Source: Clostridium mobile (GTDB taxonomy: Bacteria; Bacillota; Clostridia; Clostridiales; Clostridiaceae). Taken from it: DNA of 64,000 nt. The notes below the pieces were generated by a model. That model saw nothing but the letters and a program-made list of their open reading frames with translations. It had not been told where the DNA came from and did no database searches. Made by a program: the position numbers and the translations under genes. The stretch covers positions 496,001-560,000 of the forward strand of contig NZ_JAHLQF010000001.1 of NCBI RefSeq assembly GCF_018918285.1. Reading direction: 5' to 3'. Shown one piece after another: positions 9,120 through 18,711 of the stretch (within the stretch, counting starts at the first letter, position 1; every line of letters starts with the position of its first letter).

Positions 9120-9815
9120 TTATGATTTGTAAGGTTCTTTAGCTAATTCTTGAAGTCTTTTTTTATCTAAAATTATTATTGAGTCTTCTTCTTTTTTGAT
9201 AATATTTTTATCTACCAGCTTTTTTATTGTTCTTAATAAGTGTCTATAACTAGCTCCTAGCAAGTCAGCTATTTCTGTTAATTTATCAATATAAATTATT
9301 GTCTCATAACTATCTTTTATTTCTAAAGACATAGCTAAAATATAACTAGCCAACCTATTTTCTAAAGGATACAGTATGTTAACAGAACTAAAAATTGTGT
9401 AATTAAGAAATTTCTCACTCAACTTCTTGCACAAAAATCTTATAAAATTAATATCATTATAGGTTTTATCTTTAATTATACTTAATGGAATTGCAATACA
9501 AATTGTTTCAGTAATAGCTTGGATATTGCATCTTGTAATATCGTCTTCAAAAAATTCTGCATCTCCTATTATATTTAATGGCTCATAAAAGTGAAATAAC
9601 AATACCCTTCCATTTTCAACAATAGTATATACTTTAATTTTTCCCTCTACTAGAAAATAAAAGTACTCTATTCGTTCTCCCTTTCTTAAGATATTTTCTC
9701 CTTCATCAAAAGAGATTAATTGCATATGTTCCTTTATATCTATTTGAAAAAGATTATCCATTTCATATTTTTTTATATAATGTTCTAGTTGGTTTTTATC
9801 CTCTAATATTTTCAT
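9120..9815 (-). CDS. Crp/Fnr family transcriptional regulator (YeiL-like)
   Basis: 231 residues: a cyclic-nucleotide-binding-type beta-barrel (residues ~25-120, including FDEGENILRKGERIEYFYFLVEGKIKVY split over strands) and a C-terminal winged HTH (LTEIADLLGASYRHLLRTIKKL). There is no Fnr-type N-terminal cysteine cluster, so an oxygen-labile Fe-S sensor is unlikely; the effector is unknown. Overall it resembles YeiL-type regulators. The ribosome site GGAGGA precedes the ATG. The lutC-like gene lies 191 bases upstream on the same strand, so co-transcription is possible but not shown. Confidence 0.85.
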   Translation of the reverse strand: MKILEDKNQLEHYIKKYEMDNLFQIDIKEHMQLISFDEGENILRKGERIEYFYFLVEGKIKVYTIVENGRVLLFHFYEPLNIIGDAEFFEDDITRCNIQAITETICIAIPLSIIKDKTYNDINFIRFLCKKLSEKFLNYTIFSSVNILYPLENRLASYILAMSLEIKDSYETIIYIDKLTEIADLLGASYRHLLRTIKKLVDKNIIKKEEDSIIILDKKRLQELAKEPYKS

Positions 9816-10006
9816 CGGTTAATCCTCCATCTTTGTTATATAAAAATATCAGCACAAATATAACATATAATATTATCCTATGATATCTTTATAATATCAC
9901 TATTTTGCAGCTAATATAAATCTCTTTTTAACCTTAGATGGAATATTGGCCTGTCCTTTTACATCATATTTAAATTATTCTTTCTAGTTTATAGATAATA
10001 AGTTTT

Positions 10007-10654
10007 TTAATATCCTAAACTTTCATCTATAATAATGACCTTTATTCTATCCTTTAAAAAATCGAATTGTCTTTTAATGACAACATGAGTATTACATATT
10101 CTATCCTGAGATTGACAATCTACGCAATATCCAAGCTTAACACATGGAGTGTCTTTATTCAGACGTTTAGCATCTATAGGGGCTGCTATATTCTTAATTC
10201 TATTCTCTGCTTCTTCTAAATCCTTAACTATCTTGTTCTTTCCTGCAACAATTATTACTTGCTTTGGTCCAAAAATCATCGGAGCTACTCTAGCCCCATA
10301 TCCATCCACATTATATAGTTCTCCTTTTTCTGTTATTGCATTGACACTACATAAGAAAGTATCCGCACTAAAACATTGTGTGTATAATTTATTTTTATCC
10401 TCCATACTTAATCCTTCTTCATATTTATCTAAAAAAACATAATCACCATTTCTTAATAAGTTAATAATTCCTGTCTCAAACAGCGTCATAGAATCTCCAA
10501 CTCCTACAAGAGAACTGTGTGGAATTAATTCTTTTATTTTTTCTATCAATTCTTCCTTAGTTTTTATATAGAAGCCTTTCATATTATTCTTCTCTAAATT
10601 TTTCAAAAGTCTATTAATTTTTAAATCTTGATGCCATTGTACATTTTTATCCAT
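10007..10654 (-). CDS. LUD-domain protein (LutC/YkgG-like, DUF162)
   Basis: 215 residues with the LUD fold: VGVGDSMTLFETGII near the start, YGARVAPMIFGPKQVIIVAGKNKIV in the middle and a Cys-rich C-terminus (CVKLGYCVDCQSQDRIC) usual for clostridial members. LutC helps an Fe-S lactate oxidase in Bacillus, but no lutA or lutB partner is here, so the substrate is unknown. The start follows AAAAGGAG. Repeat copy R1 begins about 15 bases upstream, in the opposite orientation. Confidence 0.85.
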   Translation of the reverse strand: MDKNVQWHQDLKINRLLKNLEKNNMKGFYIKTKEELIEKIKELIPHSSLVGVGDSMTLFETGIINLLRNGDYVFLDKYEEGLSMEDKNKLYTQCFSADTFLCSVNAITEKGELYNVDGYGARVAPMIFGPKQVIIVAGKNKIVKDLEEAENRIKNIAAPIDAKRLNKDTPCVKLGYCVDCQSQDRICNTHVVIKRQFDFLKDRIKVIIIDESLGY

Positions 10655-10669
10655 TTTTTTCTCCTTTTC

Positions 10670-10860
10670 ATCAAGTGATTCTTAGCTTCAGATGGAGTTT
10701 GCTTAAAAGAAATACTTACTCCAACTGAAGGTTATTAAGAGAGTTCTTAGAAGCTTCGCTTCTTAGAAATCCTTATCCTTTAGGGGAAGAACTTATCCAG
10801 GGACGTAGCATCCGTTATGCACAGCATAAGAACTCTAAATTGCTGAAGCTCAAGAGTTCT
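10670..10860 (+). repeat. Dispersed structured repeat family A, copy R1
   Basis: Starts ATCAAGTGATTCTTAGCTTC and matches R2 (reverse complement of 27915-28097) almost base for base for about 150 bases, up to CATCCGTTAT near 10817. It then carries its own tail with AGAACTCT/AGAGTTCT arms (10829-10836, 10853-10860). The first stem is CTTCAG-A-TGGAGT pairing with ACTCCA-A-CTGAAG; a second is GAAGC-TTC-GCTTC. It lies in the gap 10655-10984 upstream of the lutC-like gene, on the opposite strand. Confidence 0.8.
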
Positions 10861-10984
10861 AATATCTCTCTTATTATTAAATATTTTAGTTGATTGATTT
10901 TTAATCTTATTATATATAAAAATGATGTTAAACAATATGACATGTGTCATATGATTTAACATCACTACTCTTTGTTTAGTATAA

Positions 10985-11407
10985 TTAAATATCACATTGT
11001 TCAATTTCTATAGCATAAGCTCCGCAATTTTCACATACCATTATCATTACAATGAAACTATTATCAATTTTTCCTAGTTTTAATAGTTGAGAAAATGATG
11101 TGTCTTCGTATTCTTTAGATATGCTGCTAATTACATATTTATTATCTTTGGTAAATATGTAAAAGTGATATTCTAAAAAATTAAAATACTTTAACTTCTC
11201 CTCTTTTCCATACAAGCATTTTTCACAAGGCTGGCTGTAATATGCTGAATCAAAACTAACTTTCATACAGCCATTTAAAAGCTCTAAAATATCCGAAAGC
11301 TCTATACCTGTAATTTCATTTTCTTCGTCACTTAAGAATATGTAATCGCAATTGTCTTTAGAAAGTTCATAGGCTTTATCTTTATAAATAAATTTGTAGC
11401 TATCCAT
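10985..11407 (-). CDS. Unrecognised protein with two CxxC pairs (possibly DUF3785)
   Basis: 140 residues, acidic and soluble. CEKC (about residue 80) and CENC (about residue 127) could form one zinc knuckle. I think it resembles the clostridial family DUF3785, but this is recall only. GAGGAG sits eight bases before the ATG. The 61-residue gene upstream is 35 bases away on the same strand, so the two probably form an operon. No function can be assigned. Confidence 0.7.
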   Translation of the reverse strand: MDSYKFIYKDKAYELSKDNCDYIFLSDEENEITGIELSDILELLNGCMKVSFDSAYYSQPCEKCLYGKEEKLKYFNFLEYHFYIFTKDNKYVISSISKEYEDTSFSQLLKLGKIDNSFIVMIMVCENCGAYAIEIEQCDI

Positions 11408-11442
11408 AATGCATCTCCTCTTTATAAATCTATATTGTTCTT

Positions 11443-11628
11443 CTAATTTTTTTCAACAACTCTATTAATTAAATCAAGTTCTATTAACTCAGATTTAGAA
11501 AAACCTCCTCTAAAATATCTAATTTGTTTAAATTTAGTCCCATTCATTTCGAAATCTAGCACATCTATTCTATCTCCTTTATAAATTACAGGCTCTTTTT
11601 GACCTTTTATAAAAACTTGTACTTCCAT
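11443..11628 (-). CDS. Small hypothetical protein
   Basis: 61 residues with a strong ribosome site (AAGGAG) six to seven bases before the ATG. It begins MEVQVFIKGQKEPVIYKGDR and looks like a small beta-rich domain. There is no cysteine, membrane helix or signal peptide. It is first in an apparent pair with the CxxC protein downstream. I do not recognise it; coding status rests on the ribosome site and codon use. Confidence 0.6.
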   Translation of the reverse strand: MEVQVFIKGQKEPVIYKGDRIDVLDFEMNGTKFKQIRYFRGGFSKSELIELDLINRVVEKN

Positions 11629-11810
11629 GATATCTCTCCTTGAATTTAATTTATGTACTCTTCACCTCTATTTTATTATACCTCTTAATATAATTATAAT
11701 CATAATAATATTTTAGAATCTCATTACTAATCTCTTCATTTATTTTATTGCTTGCGCGGCTATTATCCATTCATTGAATATCTATTAAAGTATTGTTTAG
11801 TATTTAAAAT

Positions 11811-11846
11811 AATATTGCCACCGAAATAATTTTTACGGTGGCAACA
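11811..11846 (-). terminator. Terminator-like hairpin after apbE
   Basis: TTGCCACCG (11815-11823) and CGGTGGCAA (11836-11844) form a perfect 9-bp stem 48 bases past the apbE stop. The trailing tract on the minus strand is only AT-rich (TATTATTTT). Confidence 0.55.
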
Positions 11847-11891
11847 AAGTGAATAAAAGGCTAGGATATACGTAAAATATTAAATTATTTA

Positions 11892-12986
11892 TTAATTTGG
11901 TTTTGCACCGGACGCACCATTGCTTTTCATTATTTTTTTCATTCCTTCTGTGACTTCTATCTTTCCATCAGGCATAACCCACATAGCCTCAACGCCTTCT
12001 AGACTTTCTACAAGTGCCCTACTTTCATTATAGGGCATTAAATATGCAGTAGTTGACAAGAAATCAGCAACACCTGAATCTTCAGCTACTACAGTGATAG
12101 CACGATAATATTCTCCTGGCATAAGTGTTTGTGGATCTATAAGGTGGTGAATAGGTTTGCCATCTACAATATAATATCTTTGATAATCTCCACTACTAAC
12201 TACAGATGCATTATTAAGAAAAATTGTATCAATATCACTGCCCTCATCAGAAACTATAGATTTGCTAGGATCCTGTATTCCTATACCCCAACGCTCACGA
12301 ACACCATCAAGAGGTTTTTCTAGCACTCTTACATTACCTCCTGAACTTATAATTCCTGATGTAAAACCTTCAGCCATAATCTCTTTTGCTACAAGCTCAG
12401 TTGCATAGCCCTTTGCTACTGAACCTATATCTAGGCTCATCCTTTTATCTGCAAGATATACCGTACTATTTTCAGTATCCACTATTACCTTGTTTATATC
12501 CGTATATTTATTAGCATCTAATAGCTCATTCATTGGGGGTAATTTTGCATTTTCAGGGTCATCTCTTCCTTCCTCACGATAGTCATGCCATATACTTAGC
12601 ACTGGACCCATGGCAATATTGGTTCTTCCTCCTGTACGATTATACCAATCTTTTGAAAACATAATCAGATCTATTATATCTTTATCAACCTTTACTGGCT
12701 TTATACCAGCATTATCATTTATTGTCTTTATATTGTTGATACCCTCATAATCGTTATATATATCATAAAGCTTATGAAGTTCTTGAAATCTTGCATGAAT
12801 CTTCTCCATATAGGAATTAAACTCCTCTTCACTTTTAGTATAACCTACAACCATTGTCATAGTATCAAAGGTATCAAAAAAACTTTGGCTATATTTACTA
12901 TACTCATTTTTAGGTGCTCTTTGGCAACCTACAGAAATGAACATAATTAAAAATATTACCCACAGTCTTCTGGTTACTTTTTTCAT
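11892..12986 (-). CDS. apbE: FAD:protein FMN transferase (ApbE/FmnB-like lipoprotein)
   Basis: 364 residues. A lipoprotein signal with lipobox ISVGC (Cys21) puts it on the outer face of the membrane. The ApbE domain transfers FMN from FAD to Thr/Ser of target proteins. Visible motifs include DTFDTMTMV, SLDIGSVAKGYATELVA, SSGGNVRVL, HHLIDPQTLMPG and the metal-binding Asp/Thr stretch near VADFLSTTAYL. It lies 199 bases downstream of the two-domain lipoprotein gene, its likely substrate. This matches the FmnB-PplA pair of Listeria extracellular electron transfer. GAGGAGGT precedes the ATG. Confidence 0.93.
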   Translation of the reverse strand: MKKVTRRLWVIFLIMFISVGCQRAPKNEYSKYSQSFFDTFDTMTMVVGYTKSEEEFNSYMEKIHARFQELHKLYDIYNDYEGINNIKTINDNAGIKPVKVDKDIIDLIMFSKDWYNRTGGRTNIAMGPVLSIWHDYREEGRDDPENAKLPPMNELLDANKYTDINKVIVDTENSTVYLADKRMSLDIGSVAKGYATELVAKEIMAEGFTSGIISSGGNVRVLEKPLDGVRERWGIGIQDPSKSIVSDEGSDIDTIFLNNASVVSSGDYQRYYIVDGKPIHHLIDPQTLMPGEYYRAITVVAEDSGVADFLSTTAYLMPYNESRALVESLEGVEAMWVMPDGKIEVTEGMKKIMKSNGASGAKPN

Positions 12987-13127
12987 TTGTTACCTCCTCA
13001 TATAATATACTTAATAAATTTTTATTTTTTAAAGGCTATTTATAAAAGCTGAAATAGAGTTTTTCCCTAGTCCAGAAGTTCTATCATAAAAACAAAAGTC
13101 GCCTTATTAAATAAGAACTAAATTTAC

Positions 13128-13162
13128 ACAAAACTCCCTCACTTGATGTGAGGGAGTTTTAG
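13128..13162 (-). terminator. Strong hairpin between the lipoprotein and apbE genes
   Basis: AAAACTCCCTCAC / GTGAGGGAGTTTT is a perfect 13-bp stem with a five-base loop, 26 bases after the lipoprotein stop. It precedes apbE, so it may act as a partial terminator, giving more substrate than enzyme. Confidence 0.8.
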
Positions 13163-13185
13163 AAATATTTAAATTTTAATTTATG

Positions 13186-14292
13186 TTATTTTGCTTTTGA
13201 ATGAGCTTCTTCAACAACAGCAATGTAATCTTGAACAGTCATAGTAACTGTTGATTTTAACTCTTCAACATCTGGTACAGCTGGGTGAGCATCGTCTCTC
13301 TTAGTAACTTTCATGCCCTTAATTTCATCTATTGTCTTACCAGACATCCATTTTTCAAGTTCATCTATTTGTTCAAACCATTCTTTTCCGATTTTTGAAA
13401 CTTTCTTCATGCCATATTCTTCGCCAAGTTCAGTCTTAGTTTTGAACTCACCGTTTTTATCTGTAGTTAATTTTCCTTCTTTGCTAAATTTAACTTCAGT
13501 CTGTGCTGTATCTATTACAGTATCTACAACTTTACCATCTTTATCAAATGCAGTTGCTGACATAGTTGTATTTACATGTGCAGCTGGAAGAACTTCTTTA
13601 CCGTTCTTATCTGTTCCAAGACCCTTTGATTTACCAATTGATACTTCTGTTCCTAAACCTAACTTTACAGCTCCTTCTTTAACGTCAACAGCATTTGCAT
13701 ATGCTTTTTCAAGAGCTGCTAAATAACCTTCAACAGTAATAGTAACTGATGATTTTAATTCTTCAACATCAGGTACAGCTACGTGAGATTCATCTCTCTT
13801 AGTAACTTTCATACCTTTAATTTCGTCTACTGTTTTACCTTTCATCCACTCTTCAAGTGCAACAATCTGTTCGTTCCATTCTTTTTCAATTTTTGAAACT
13901 TTCTTCATGCCATATTCTTCACCAAGTTCAACCTTAGTTTTTATTGGTGCAGTAATATCTGACTTTAATTTAAGGTCTTTTTCAAAATCAACCTTAGTTT
14001 GAGCAGTATCTATAGTTACTGATACAACTTTACCATCTTTATCAAAAGCTGCTGCAACTATAGTTTCATCAACTTGTCCAACCGGAAGAACTTCTTTACC
14101 ATTTTTGTCAGTTCCAAGTTCTTTAGATTTTCCAATTGATGTAACATGTCCAAGACCTATCTTTGCTATGGTTGCCTCCCCTGCTGGTGCTTCCTTTCCA
14201 GCATTATCCTTTGGTGCTTCCTTTGGAGAACACCCTGCTAGCATACCAACAGCTAAAATTGTTGATAAAAAAATTGAAAGTGATTTTTTCAT
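13186..14292 (-). CDS. Two-domain PplA-like lipoprotein, probable flavinylated electron carrier
   Basis: 368 residues. Lipobox MLAGC (Cys21), an Ala/Lys linker, then two homologous ~165-residue units. Each begins IGLG/LGLG, holds GTDKNGKEVLP, AFDKDGKVV and IDTAQT, and ends ELGEEYGMKKVSK...KGMKVTKRD...VPDVEEL. PplA of Listeria is the same kind of tandem lipoprotein and carries two FMN groups attached by an ApbE enzyme (known family; identity here inferred). The usual S/T-G-A-T flavinylation motif is absent, and Thr of IDTAQT is the candidate site. The start at 14292 follows GGAGGGT; a longer frame to 14409 has no ribosome site. No eetAB or ndh2 gene is nearby. Confidence 0.82.
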   Translation of the reverse strand: MKKSLSIFLSTILAVGMLAGCSPKEAPKDNAGKEAPAGEATIAKIGLGHVTSIGKSKELGTDKNGKEVLPVGQVDETIVAAAFDKDGKVVSVTIDTAQTKVDFEKDLKLKSDITAPIKTKVELGEEYGMKKVSKIEKEWNEQIVALEEWMKGKTVDEIKGMKVTKRDESHVAVPDVEELKSSVTITVEGYLAALEKAYANAVDVKEGAVKLGLGTEVSIGKSKGLGTDKNGKEVLPAAHVNTTMSATAFDKDGKVVDTVIDTAQTEVKFSKEGKLTTDKNGEFKTKTELGEEYGMKKVSKIGKEWFEQIDELEKWMSGKTIDEIKGMKVTKRDDAHPAVPDVEELKSTVTMTVQDYIAVVEEAHSKAK

Positions 14293-14348
14293 GTTTACCC
14301 TCCATCCCTTCAAATAAATAAATTTTTTAAATTTATTATCACATTTAG

Positions 14349-14404
14349 ATTTTAACATATTGTTAATAAAGAAACAATACCAATTGGGTAATTTTTTTAC
14401 CAAT
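14349..14404 (-). promoter_or_regulatory. Promoter and upstream dyad of the lipoprotein gene
   Basis: On the minus strand TTGTTT (14372-14377), 17 bases, TAAAAT (14349-14354). Immediately upstream, ATTGGGTAA (14383-14391) and TTACCAAT (14397-14404) form a nearly perfect dyad that could be an operator. Confidence 0.45.
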
Positions 14405-14409
14405 TCCAC

Positions 14410-14888
14410 AAATGAACTCTATTGGATGTAATATATTTCATAATTTTTTGCGCTTTAAAATATCAAAGTCTATATTCTTACGTATTGTTTTATAATAAAT
14501 TTAATAAGAGTATTGCAATCACTTATATACTTGATAAAATTCTTAACTAACACCATTTACCAATTACCATCTTATCCATTTTATTAATATCAATGAACTT
14601 AAAATATCATTTGTATTTAAATGTAATTACATATAAAAATATCATTTTTAAAAAATATATGTAAAATATGTTAATAGATACTTTAACAACTTTACATATT
14701 TTACCTAAACAAAGTTATACATATTATTTTTATTGAGCTAACATAACAAATTAAGTAATTTACATACTTTAGTTTTGCTCTTAGTTGTGATTATTAAAAA
14801 TCAATTGTATAATATAAAAGTTATATTATATACTAATCGTACACTTTAAGAATAAATAACTTTTAATAAGATATAAATAGGTGATAAT
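14410..14888. other. AT-rich gap between divergent genes
   Basis: Nearly 480 bases of A/T-rich sequence with no credible ORF. It must hold the ygiQ promoter, but no single -35/-10 pair stands out. No repeat or RNA structure was recognised. Confidence 0.5.
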
Positions 14889-16850
14889 ATGAAAAATAAT
14901 AAATTTTTACCCATTAGTAAAGAGGACATGATAGATAGAGGATGGCAAGAATTAGACTTCGTTTTAGTTACAGGAGATGCCTATATAGACCATCATAGTT
15001 TTGGAACTGCAATTATATCCAGAGTTCTAGAAAATGCAGGATATAAAGTGGGAATAATAGCCCAACCAGATTGGAACAATACTGAGGATTTTAAAAAACT
15101 AGGCAGGCCAAGACTAGGATTTTTAGTTAATGCAGGAAATATGGATTCCATGGTTAACCACTATACTGTAAGTAAAAAGTTAAGAGGAAAAGATTTCTAT
15201 TCTCCTGGTGGAAAAATGGGATTAAGACCAGATAGAGCAACAATTGTTTACTGTAATAAAATTAGAGAAGCATATAAAAACACTACTATAATAATTGGTG
15301 GAATAGAAGCAAGCCTTAGAAGATTTGCTCATTATGATTATTGGAGCGATAAGGTTAGGAAATCTATTTTAATAGACAGCGGAGCAGACCTTTTAATATA
15401 CGGAATGAGTGAAAAACAAATTGTAGAAGTTGCAAATAATTTAAATGATGGATTCGAAGCTAAATACATTAGGCATATACCAGGAACATGCTATGCAGTG
15501 GATGATTTAGAGAATGTATATGATTATATCCAGATACCTTCTTATAAAGAAGTATGTTCAAATGAAAAAAAGTATGCTGAAGCTTTCAAAATTCAGTATG
15601 AAGAGCAGGACCCTATCAGAGGAAAAAATATAGTGCAAAGACATGGAGATAAATATATTGTACAAAACAAACCAGAAATGCCCCTATCAAGAGAAGAATT
15701 GGATGTAGTTTATAATCTTCCTTACCAAAAGAACTACCATCCTATTTATGAAGCTTTAGGCGGAATACCTGCCATAGAAGAAGTTAAATTTAGTATAGTT
15801 AGCTCAAGGGGTTGCTTTGGAAACTGTTCTTTTTGCGCAATAACCTTTCACCAAGGTAGAATCGTACAAAGCAGAAGTGAAGATTCTATATTAAAAGAAG
15901 CGGAAGAGATTACAAAGCTTCAAGATTTTAAGGGATACATCCATGATGTTGGTGGCCCCACTGCAAACTTTAGATATCCAGCTTGTAAAAAACAATTAAA
16001 ATTAGGTGCTTGTAAAGACAGGCAATGTCTACATCCAAGCCCTTGCAAAAATATGGATGTAAATCATACGGAATATTTAAATTTGCTTAGAAAATTAAGA
16101 AGTCTACCTAATATTAAAAAAGTATTTGTACGTTCAGGATTAAGATATGATTATATAATGGCTGATAAAAATGATAGATTTTTAAGAGAGCTTATAGAAC
16201 ATCATGTAAGTGGTCAACTAAAAGTTGCTCCTGAACATGTATCAGCTAAAGTTTTAAAATACATGAGAAAACCTGCTGGAAAAACCTATGATAGATTTAG
16301 AGAAAAATTCTTTAAAATAAATGAAAGATTGGGAAAAGAGCAATACATTATACCTTATTTAATGTCTAGTCATCCAGGAGGCACACTGGAGTCAGCCATA
16401 GAGTTGGCTGAATATTTAAGGGATATTAATTATCAACCAGAGCAAGTTCAAGATTTTTATCCAACTCCCGGAACATTATCAACAGCTATGTTTTATACTG
16501 GATTAGACCCACTAACTATGGAAGAGGTTTATATTCCAAAAACTAAGAAGGAAAAAGCCATGCAAAGAGCTTTACTCCAATTTAGAAACCCTAAGCATTA
16601 TAATTTAGTGCATGAAGCCTTAATGGAAGCTAATAGAATGGATTTAATAGGATTCGGACCAAAGTGTCTAATAAAACCAAAAGGAAACAAATCAGAGTAT
16701 AGCATTAAAAATAAACAGCTTAAAGGTAACTCTAATGGTAGATCTAGTAAATCTAATGGTAAGTCTAGTGCTAGACCTAATGGTAAGCCTAATAGCAAAT
16801 TAAATCTCAGCATTAAAAAAAGTAGAGGAAAATCCAAAAATAAAAGATAG
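14889..16850 (+). CDS. YgiQ family radical SAM protein
   Basis: 653 residues. An N-terminal B12-binding-like/YgiQ region ([20 protein letters not shown]) is followed by the radical SAM core, with the 4Fe-4S motif C309-FGN-C313-SF-C316, and the family C-terminal stretch with [15 protein letters not shown]. The reaction is unknown for the family. The last ~65 residues are a low-complexity basic tail of Ser/Asn/Gly/Lys repeats ([13 protein letters not shown]), which could bind RNA or be disordered. The ribosome site AGGTGAT precedes the ATG. It is monocistronic. Confidence 0.93.
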   Translation: MKNNKFLPISKEDMIDRGWQELDFVLVTGDAYIDHHSFGTAIISRVLENAGYKVGIIAQPDWNNTEDFKKLGRPRLGFLVNAGNMDSMVNHYTVSKKLRGKDFYSPGGKMGLRPDRATIVYCNKIREAYKNTTIIIGGIEASLRRFAHYDYWSDKVRKSILIDSGADLLIYGMSEKQIVEVANNLNDGFEAKYIRHIPGTCYAVDDLENVYDYIQIPSYKEVCSNEKKYAEAFKIQYEEQDPIRGKNIVQRHGDKYIVQNKPEMPLSREELDVVYNLPYQKNYHPIYEALGGIPAIEEVKFSIVSSRGCFGNCSFCAITFHQGRIVQSRSEDSILKEAEEITKLQDFKGYIHDVGGPTANFRYPACKKQLKLGACKDRQCLHPSPCKNMDVNHTEYLNLLRKLRSLPNIKKVFVRSGLRYDYIMADKNDRFLRELIEHHVSGQLKVAPEHVSAKVLKYMRKPAGKTYDRFREKFFKINERLGKEQYIIPYLMSSHPGGTLESAIELAEYLRDINYQPEQVQDFYPTPGTLSTAMFYTGLDPLTMEEVYIPKTKKEKAMQRALLQFRNPKHYNLVHEALMEANRMDLIGFGPKCLIKPKGNKSEYSIKNKQLKGNSNGRSSKSNGKSSARPNGKPNSKLNLSIKKSRGKSKNKR

Positions 16851-16966
16851 ATTATACAAGCATCATATTATTTTTATATTTTTCAACTAATTATAAGTAA
16901 TTTTTTTAATATTTAATTCTCTTCTTGGTTAAACTTATTAGTATAAACACTAAGGGAGGAGATATT

Positions 16967-17293
16967 ATGGCAAGAATTGCTTGTGAGGTTTCAAACTGTT
17001 CTCATAATAAAGAAAATATATGTTATGCTAATGTCATTAATGTAGGTGGTCTTAATGCAGAAAAGGATTCTGATACTTGCTGTGGCTCTTTTTTAGACTC
17101 AGTGCATTACGGTACTCTCACCAACAATGTTAATGACCCCGGAAGGCCATGCTCAGCAATTACATGTAACGTAATTAGTTGCACATATAATTCCAACAAG
17201 GTATGTTCAGCTGACTCCATACACGTAAGTGGTGAAAACGCTGATATATATACAGAAACGGATTGTTTAACTTTTAAAAATAAAAATAACTAA
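16967..17293 (+). CDS. DUF1540 protein, two cysteine-rich repeats
   Basis: 108 residues with two DUF1540 units. Unit one runs IACEVSNCSHNKENICYA to a DTCCGSF end; unit two runs ITCNVISCTYNSNKVCSA to a TDCLTF end. Each unit has about five cysteines, typical of small clostridial proteins thought to bind metal, often sporulation-linked. The start at 16967 lies six bases after AAGGGAGGAG; an upstream in-frame TTG at 16925 has no such site. A long palindromic terminator follows. Confidence 0.85.
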   Translation: MARIACEVSNCSHNKENICYANVINVGGLNAEKDSDTCCGSFLDSVHYGTLTNNVNDPGRPCSAITCNVISCTYNSNKVCSADSIHVSGENADIYTETDCLTFKNKNN

Positions 17294-17302
17294 AATACAT
17301 TA

Positions 17303-17352
17303 TAAAACACAAGCGTTCCTTTATGATATCATAAAGGAACGCTTGTGTTTTA
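17303..17352. terminator. 25-bp perfect palindromic bidirectional terminator
   Basis: Arms 17303-17327 and 17328-17352 are perfect complements with essentially no loop, containing ACAAGCGTTCC. It serves the DUF1540 (+) and reverse rubrerythrin (-) genes and overlaps the rubrerythrin stop codon. Confidence 0.88.
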
Positions 17353-17895
17353 CATATGGAAATATCTTTCTAAAAGTCCTTTAAAGGCTTTTCCATGTCT
17401 TGCCTCATCTTTACACATTTCATGTACTGTATCGTGAATAGCATCAAGATTTTTCTCCTTAGCAAGAGTAGCGAGTTCTTTCTTTCCTTCACAGGCTCCA
17501 TATTCTGCTTCAACTCTTGCTTTTAAATTTTCTTTGGTATTAGGTTTTACTACTTCACCTAATATTTCTGCAAACCTAGCAGCGTGGTCTGCTTCTTCAT
17601 AAGCTATTCTAGTATATGCTTCTGCAACTTCAGGGAATCCTTCCCTATCTGCTTGCCTTGCCATAGCAAGATACATACCAACTTCAGTACATTCCCCTAT
17701 AAAATTTGCTCTTAAGCCTTCTATAATTTCGCTATCAACATCTTTAGCAATGCCAATTCTATGTTCATCTGCCCAAACTAACTTATCTGTAGCTTCTTTA
17801 AATTTACTAGCATCTGCTTTACAAATAGGACACTTTTCTGGCGGCGTCTCCCCTTCATGAATATAACCACATACTGTACAAACAAATTTTTTCAT
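17350..17895 (-). CDS. Reverse rubrerythrin (NADH peroxidase component)
   Basis: 181 residues with the domain order reversed from classical rubrerythrin. Rubredoxin comes first ([12 protein letters not shown] and [11 protein letters not shown]), then a four-helix di-iron domain with ligand motifs [26 protein letters not shown] and DEARHGKAF. In Clostridium acetobutylicum such proteins reduce H2O2 and O2 with electrons from NADH via rubredoxin reductase. The start at 17895 follows GAGGAG. It is next to the PerR-like gene, and peroxide control is likely. Confidence 0.93.
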   Translation of the reverse strand: MKKFVCTVCGYIHEGETPPEKCPICKADASKFKEATDKLVWADEHRIGIAKDVDSEIIEGLRANFIGECTEVGMYLAMARQADREGFPEVAEAYTRIAYEEADHAARFAEILGEVVKPNTKENLKARVEAEYGACEGKKELATLAKEKNLDAIHDTVHEMCKDEARHGKAFKGLLERYFHM

Positions 17896-18069
17896 ATGCA
17901 ATTCTCCTCTATAATATATTTTCACTATTATATTTTTCTCTTTTATCATTTTTTTATTACAATATTTTCTTATTTATATATTTTATTTTGATTAATGTGG
18001 TTTTTGCTATTATTGCATAATATTTCTATAAACTTATTAATATTAATATTAATATTTAAATTTGCATAT

Positions 18070-18120
18070 AAACAAAAATATTATCCTCATATTAATTTTT
18101 TAATATGAGGATAATATTTT
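18070..18120 (-). terminator. Terminator of the PerR-like gene
   Basis: Perfect 20-bp inverted repeat, 18075-18094 and 18101-18120, with loop ATTTTT. It ends exactly where the gene's stop codon begins and is followed on the minus strand by TTTTTGTTT. Confidence 0.9.
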
Positions 18121-18549
18121 TTAAGATTCATCGATATTATTTAAGCACTTAGTACATATGCCTTTAAAAGAAATATATTGATCATTAATTTTACATCCTT
18201 TTAACATATCGATGGATATTTTCTCAAATTCTATTGGGAAATTAATAATTTCACCGCACTTTTCACATTTAAAATGTCCATGATTTATTTTATTAATATC
18301 ATATCGTACTTCTCTTTCTCCTACACTTACAGTTTTTATTAATTTAGCAGCTTTAAAAATATTTAAAGTATTATATACAGTTGTTCTTGACAATGTGGGA
18401 AGCTTATCTATTAACCCATTATAAATTTCTTCTGCAGTAGGATGTTCATTTAAAGTCATCAAATACTTCATTATCTTAATTCTATTTTCTGTAGCTTTAA
18501 TATTATTTTTTAATAGAAACTCTTTTATATCTTTATTTGAAACATCCAT
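18121..18549 (-). CDS. perR: Fur-family regulator, probable PerR peroxide sensor
   Basis: 142 residues: a winged HTH (TAEEIYNGLIDKLPTLSRTTVYNTL), then the dimer/metal domain with HGHFKCEKCGE and a final CTKC, giving the structural zinc Cys4 site. Placement between reverse rubrerythrin and ahpC argues for PerR rather than Fur (inference). Its promoter region has a perfect TAATAATTATTA palindrome fit for autorepression. The second Fur-family gene of the window (24975-25454) lies in an iron-type locus. Confidence 0.83.
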   Translation of the reverse strand: MDVSNKDIKEFLLKNNIKATENRIKIMKYLMTLNEHPTAEEIYNGLIDKLPTLSRTTVYNTLNIFKAAKLIKTVSVGEREVRYDINKINHGHFKCEKCGEIINFPIEFEKISIDMLKGCKINDQYISFKGICTKCLNNIDES

Positions 18550-18595
18550 TTTAATACCACCTTTATGAATTTTTAAATATATATTCTACATAAGA

Positions 18596-18657
18596 TAATA
18601 ATTATTAAATAATAATTTATTTATATTAATATTAAGTGCAATTCAAGTTTTTGTCAA
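18596..18657 (-). promoter_or_regulatory. perR promoter with palindromic PerR-box-like operator
   Basis: TTGACA (18652-18657), 17 bases, TAATAT (18629-18634) on the minus strand is near consensus. Downstream of the start, TAATAATTATTA (18596-18607) is a perfect 12-bp palindrome resembling TTATAATnATTATAA. Confidence 0.65.
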
Positions 18658-18711
18658 TTATTTTACCACTTTTCTTCTAAACATATCCACTTATAGATAA
18701 TCTTTTAGTCA

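Noticed and set aside
9834-9865. TGTTATAT...ATATAACA inverted repeat as a Crp/Fnr autoregulatory site
   Set aside because: The 16-base spacing is far from the 6-base spacing of Crp/Fnr sites; probably chance in AT-rich DNA.
10780-11004. Possible 74-residue ORF on the minus strand
   Set aside because: It runs through repeat R1 and overlaps the 3' end of the gene at 10985; no ribosome site and no protein-like pattern.
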